Assembly: GCF_024746835.1 (NCBI RefSeq)
Contig: NZ_CP080531.1
Coordinates: forward strand, 4,732,001-4,796,000
Length of the DNA stretch: 64,000 nt
Source: Mesorhizobium sp. AR02
GTDB lineage: Bacteria; Pseudomonadota; Alphaproteobacteria; Rhizobiales; Rhizobiaceae
Direction of reading: 5' to 3'
Below, in pieces: positions 60,764 through 64,000 of the stretch (positions within the stretch are counted from its first letter, which is position 1; every line of letters begins with the position of its first letter). The position numbers were made by a program, and so were the translations under genes. The notes beneath the pieces are model-generated. The model was not told the DNA's origin and made no database searches. It worked only from the letters and a program-made list of their open reading frames with translations.

Positions 60764-62141
60764 CGCGTGAACACCGCCATTTGCGTGGGCGCACCCAGCG
60801 CGGAGTCCTCGGCTCCGATGCCGCTGAAGGTGGCGCCATAGCCATAGGTCTCGCCGATCTCGGTCGCCCAGGCTTCAAAGCGAACACGGCTCCATTCGAA
60901 ACGGTGATCGGGATGGCGGAAAGCGCCGGGGGCCAGATTGGGGAACAAAGCGTTGTAGTCAGCGTTCGGAGTGGTCACGATTACGAACTTGGGCGCCGTC
61001 TCACCGAAGACCACACGTTCGATCAAGGGCAGCCTGTCTTCGTCGAGATGTTCGATGACCTCGACCAACACGGCAACGTCAGCTTCTGCCCAGCGACTGT
61101 CGCGATATGTCAGCGATCCATGCAGCAGCGTGACCCGACCCTCGGGCGGTCCGCCGAACTCGTTCAGCTTGAGAGCTTGGCAGCCCATTCCAGTTCACGA
61201 ACTGCGGGGTCGAGTCCGAACAGCTTGTGAACCCATCGCTCGCGCACGAGCCGATAGAGCAGCTTGCCCTCGCCGCATCCCAAATCTGCAACACTGGTCC
61301 CGCCGGTCGTACGAATGGCCTTCACCACAGCGTCCATGCGAAGGTCATTCAGCCGGATGGGCGCCTCCAGCGCTTCCTCGGGCGCAACCCGGGCTTCGGG
61401 AGGCAGGGCCTCACCGGCCGTCTCGGGGGCCAGTCGCTCCAGGGCGATGCGGGCCAACGCGCCCCGGTTGCGCAGATAACGGCGCACGATCAGGTCTTTG
61501 GCCGGGTGGTTTTCCAGCCAGCCTTCGCCTTTGGACAGCAGCTTGTCGATCTCGGCCTCGCCAACCCAGTAGTGCTTGGCGTCGTCCATCACCGGGATCA
61601 GGACATAGAGATGGTTGAGCAGGCTGCTCAGCTGGCCGGTGCCAGTCAGCCTCAGGCGACCGTATCGGGGGGCGCCTGCGCCAGATCCAATAGTTTCGAT
61701 CGGCGTCAGGTCGACGGTCCATCCCAGGGGTTCGAACAGACCTCGCACCAGAGCCTCGCCGCCGCGCATCGGCAGCGGGGTCACCACGGCTTCGAGCGGC
61801 AGGTCGCTGTCGGCCAGTTGCTGGCGCTCCTTTGATATGCCAGTCATCGCGGTCCGCAGTGCCTTGTTCAATGCCACCGACAGGAAGGACGATGCCGCAT
61901 ACGGGCGGTCGTTTACATACTGGTCCAGCAAGCCTTCTGCCTGACCCTTGCCCCGCACGAGCCCTATCGGGTCGACGTCTAGCAGAAGCACAGCCTCGCA
62001 ACGCTCGTCGGTCGCTTCCGGATAGAACAGCCAAGCCTTGCCGAAGGATAGGTCAGTCTCGTGCAGACGTTCGGGGTGCTTGTGCAGCAAGAAGCCGAGA
62101 TCTGTGGCCGGACGATGCGTTGTGGCGACGGAAAGGAACAT
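60760..62141 (-). pseudogene. hen1: Hen1 3'-terminal RNA 2'-O-methyltransferase, frameshifted
   Basis: From ATG 62141 the N-terminal Hen1 domain reads MFLSVATTHRPATDLGFLLH and later YVNDRPYAASSFLSVALNKA. The methyltransferase domain starts TSVADLGCGEGKLLYRLV and continues LFGLDPAVRELEWAAK, where the frame breaks at about 61171-61176 (a GAGAG run on the plus strand). In the next frame LKLNEFGGPPEGRVTLLHGS, then VEVIEHLDEDRL (metal-binding Glu/Glu/His) and RHPDHRFEW follow to the stop at 60760. Two extra bases restore about 459 residues, the normal Hen1 length. Either inactivated, rescued by slippage, or a sequencing error. Upstream is IS copy 2. Confidence 0.9.
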
Positions 62142-62253
62142 CTGCGACCGATAACGCAGACAAGCAGAATAACCAATGGCGTTGCGCGGCAATCTATCCA
62201 ACGCAATACACCCATTTTCCATACGCAACCTGTCGCGCCGCTTGCCGAGCAAA

Positions 62254-62277
62254 AGGCAGGCGCTGACGCGCCTGCCT
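62254..62277. repeat. Left 24-bp flanking direct repeat of IS copy 2 (terminator hairpin)
   Basis: Identical to 63801-63824. It is a perfect hairpin: AGGCAGGCGC - TGAC - GCGCCTGCCT. The IS begins immediately after. Confidence 0.88.
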
Positions 62278-63800
62278 CAGACCGCTGACAAACCCCGTCG
62301 ATTTTCGGCGGGGTTTTTCTTATGGGGTTGGTGGGTCAGGATTTTCGGCCGTCAGCAGCGTTTGTCAGGGTTGCCTGCCTCATGCGAGGCGGGGTTTTGG
62401 CCTTGGGCTGAGGGCCAGGGCGATCTTCTTCATGTTCTGGGCTGCGGCGGCGATCAGACACTGGCAGGCTACCCTGGTGAGACTTCGGAACCGGGCATAG
62501 CGGTGGCCGTGCAGTTGCTTGGCGTCGGCGAAGGAGCGCTCGACAGTTTCCTTGCGGCGGCGGTAGACGGCCTTGCCCCACGCCGTCAGCCGGTTGGCGT
62601 CGGTGCGTTCCTTGGCATCGGCCCAGACGTGGCGGATGATGGTGCGCTGGGCCTTGGCATTGGTGGTGCAGGAAGCGAGCAGTGGACAGTCGCGGCAGAT
62701 AGCGGGGGCGCTCTTGTAATGGCGGTAGCCATTGCGGTCGGTGGTCGCGTAGGCCAACAACTGGCCCTGTGGGCAGCGATAGCCATCGGTCTCGGGCTCA
62801 TGGGTGAAGGATGACGGTCCCATCATGCCAGGCTTGGGCGGTGTTGGGCGGCGATAGCCGGTGACGCCGCGTATTGCGCGATCCTCCAGCCCTTTGGCGA
62901 TGCCGGCCGTGGCATAGCCGGCGTCCAGCCCGACAGCGCCGACATCAAAGCCGAAGCGCTCCACCTGGCGGTCGAGCCGCGACAGGTAGACCGTAGAATC
63001 GTGGACGATCGCTGTCGTGTGCGTGTCGGTGATGATGGCGTGGGCCGCATCCACCGTGCGGTGGTCGAGATAGAAGAAGCCCTTCGGTTTGCCCTCGCGC
63101 ACCATGTAGCCGCTGTCGGGATCGGTGCGCGATACCTTCGTCTCCTTCACCGCGGGCTGGCGTTGCTTCTCCTTCAGCGGCTTCTGGCCGTGCAGCCCTC
63201 GTTCGGCGTCGATCGCACGATCGAGGTCGGCCCAATAGTCGGCCCGCGACTTGGCGATCATGGCAAGATCGTATTTGCCCTTGTTGGCGTTGGCCTTCAG
63301 ATGGGTGGAGTCGGTGTAAAGCACCGTGCCATCGACAAGGCCCGCTCGGATCGCCTGCTCGACGATACGGTCGAAGATCGCCTGCGACACGCTGGTGTCG
63401 TCGTAGCGTCGACGCCGGTTCTGCGACAGCGTCGAGGCGTCGAACACCTTGTCCGTCAGTTTCAGCCGCAAAAACCAACGATAGGCGACATTGACCTCGA
63501 TCTCGCGCACCAACTGCCGTTCCGAGCGAACTCCAAACAGGTAGCCGATGAACAGCGCCTTGAACATCAAGGTCGGATCGAGCGGCGGCCGGCCATTGTC
63601 CGGGCAATAGAGTGGCGCCGTCAGATCGTGGATGAAGGAGAAATCGATCACACGGTCGATCTTGCGCAACAGGTGATCAGCCGGAACCAGCTGATCCAGC
63701 GTTACCATCTCAAGCGCGGTCTGTTCAGGGGCGGGTCGCTTCAACATGACCCAGTGAATCAAAAACCCCCGGCAAATGCCAGGGGTTTGTCAGCAGTCTG
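62278..63800 (-). mobile_element. IS1182-like insertion sequence, copy 2 (1523 bp)
   Basis: Same element as 22123-23646 in the opposite orientation and one base shorter in a C run near its 62330s end. Terminal inverted repeats CAGACCGCTGACAAACCCC and CAGACTGCTGACAAACCCC. Flanked by 24-bp direct repeats that are a complete terminator hairpin. Inward-facing terminator hairpins lie just inside both ends (about 62292-62320 and 63762-63790). It separates the azoreductase gene from hen1. Confidence 0.92.
62380..63747 (-). CDS. IS1182-like family transposase (copy 2)
   Basis: Encodes the same 455-residue protein as copy 1, with DDE-type motifs VLYTDSTHLKANANKGK, VGLDAGYATAGIAKG and RRRKETVERSFADAKQLHG intact. 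Identity between the copies suggests recent movement or gene conversion. The element is in the opposite orientation to copy 1, so recombination between the copies would invert the 40 kb between them. Confidence 0.93.
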   Translation of the reverse strand: MLKRPAPEQTALEMVTLDQLVPADHLLRKIDRVIDFSFIHDLTAPLYCPDNGRPPLDPTLMFKALFIGYLFGVRSERQLVREIEVNVAYRWFLRLKLTDKVFDASTLSQNRRRRYDDTSVSQAIFDRIVEQAIRAGLVDGTVLYTDSTHLKANANKGKYDLAMIAKSRADYWADLDRAIDAERGLHGQKPLKEKQRQPAVKETKVSRTDPDSGYMVREGKPKGFFYLDHRTVDAAHAIITDTHTTAIVHDSTVYLSRLDRQVERFGFDVGAVGLDAGYATAGIAKGLEDRAIRGVTGYRRPTPPKPGMMGPSSFTHEPETDGYRCPQGQLLAYATTDRNGYRHYKSAPAICRDCPLLASCTTNAKAQRTIIRHVWADAKERTDANRLTAWGKAVYRRRKETVERSFADAKQLHGHRYARFRSLTRVACQCLIAAAAQNMKKIALALSPRPKPRLA

Positions 63801-63829
63801 AGGCAGGCGCTGACGCGCCTGCCTTTTTC
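63801..63829 (-). terminator. Terminator of the azoreductase gene / right flanking repeat of IS copy 2
   Basis: Perfect 10-bp stem AGGCAGGCGC / GCGCCTGCCT with a TGAC loop, about 30 bp beyond the azoreductase stop. The T run lies on the plus side here (TTTTT, 63823-63827), and the matching A run for the minus strand (AAAA at 62251-62254) is now on the far side of the IS. So before insertion the hairpin had a T run for both strands. Confidence 0.75.
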
Positions 63830-63856
63830 AATTCAGGTGGGGTGAGCGCGGCAGCC

Positions 63857-64000
63857 TCACGCGGCAGCAGCGACCTGCTGGCTGGCCACCACGGCGTCGA
63901 CCTTGGCGGTCGCCTTGGCGAGTGCGGCGGTCACCGCGTCAGGGCCCATGCCCACGCCTTCGATGCGGATGACGTCGACATCGGTCATGCCGAGGAAGCC
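63857..64000 (-). CDS. FMN-dependent NADH-azoreductase (C-terminal part)
   Basis: Only the last 47 codons are in the window: GFLGMTDVDVIRIEGVGMGP, then DAVTAALAKATAKVDAVVAS and a stop at 63857-63859. The GFLGMTDVDVIRIEG pattern is the usual end of AcpD/AzoR-type flavodoxin-fold quinone/azo reductases. The N-terminal FMN-binding part lies outside. Downstream is the terminator now split by IS copy 2. Confidence 0.7.
   Translation of the reverse strand, partial: GFLGMTDVDVIRIEGVGMGPDAVTAALAKATAKVDAVVASQQVAAAA

Noticed and set aside
1..64000. tRNA or rRNA genes
   Set aside because: I looked for T-loop and anticodon-arm patterns and rRNA-like blocks in the intergenic regions and found none that fold convincingly; a covariance search would be decisive.

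Overview
The window is high-GC DNA from an alphaproteobacterium of the order Hyphomicrobiales (Rhizobiales), most likely a Mesorhizobium or close relative. I infer this from the carA, GatB/YqeY, dnaG and rpoD genes lying near one another in one region, from rhizobial-type intergenic palindromes (51-bp elements at 34629 and 36981, a 45-bp element at 15209, a large inverted repeat at 21914), from a moc/rhizopine-like sugar cluster, and from the overall protein style. No tRNA, rRNA, CRISPR array, prophage or replication origin was seen.

Layout. 1-17.5 kb: housekeeping genes (carA 5' end, GatB/YqeY, dnaG, rpoD) separated by accessory genes: a truncated LysR gene against pcaD, a periplasmic L,D-transpeptidase-like protein, a small DnaB-C-like ATPase, a frameshifted GNAT gene, a MerR/P1B-ATPase metal-efflux pair with a textbook 19-bp-spacer promoter, an MFS exporter, a Na/Pi cotransporter, an RcnB-like protein and a RelE/Xre toxin-antitoxin pair with its operator. 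17.5-22 kb: TauD-like dioxygenase, GYD, DUF333, a DMT exporter with a histidine-rich tail, a DCC thioredoxin-like protein and an autoregulated PadR gene. 22.1-23.7 kb: copy 1 of an IS1182-like element. 23.7-34.9 kb: PspA/YiaA envelope-stress genes with a divergent TetR gene and three operators, HlyU, SDR, serine hydrolase/LysR pair, dimethylglycine-dehydrogenase-like enzyme, DUF4142 and YflT-like stress proteins, and a PHB-depolymerase-type esterase.

35-41.7 kb: an ABC sugar importer with IolE/MocC-like, Gfo/Idh/MocA and MocR genes, resembling the rhizopine (moc) catabolic set. 41.8-49.5 kb: BTAD regulator divergent from 1-Cys peroxiredoxin and SQR-like flavoprotein, an OFA-type MFS gene with a striking three-way-junction leader, and Lrp/AzlC/AzlD. 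49.5-58 kb: a complete ABC importer (with an embedded BKACE enzyme), BadF-type kinase, SIS-domain protein and ROK regulator, probably one amino-sugar regulon, with a palindromic operator in the divergent promoter.

58-62.1 kb: a Pnkp-Hen1 RNA-repair operon whose hen1 gene carries a 2-nt frameshift; its 3' side abuts a decayed HlyU fragment and its 5' side abuts copy 2 of the same IS. 63.9 kb to the end: 3' end of an azoreductase gene.

The most unusual observation is that both IS copies sit exactly in an intrinsic-terminator hairpin, with the whole hairpin repeated on both sides (22 and 24 bp), and that the element has its own inward-facing terminator hairpins just inside each end. Three genes (GNAT, DUF2061, hen1) carry single short frameshifts, so either decay or local assembly error should be considered.
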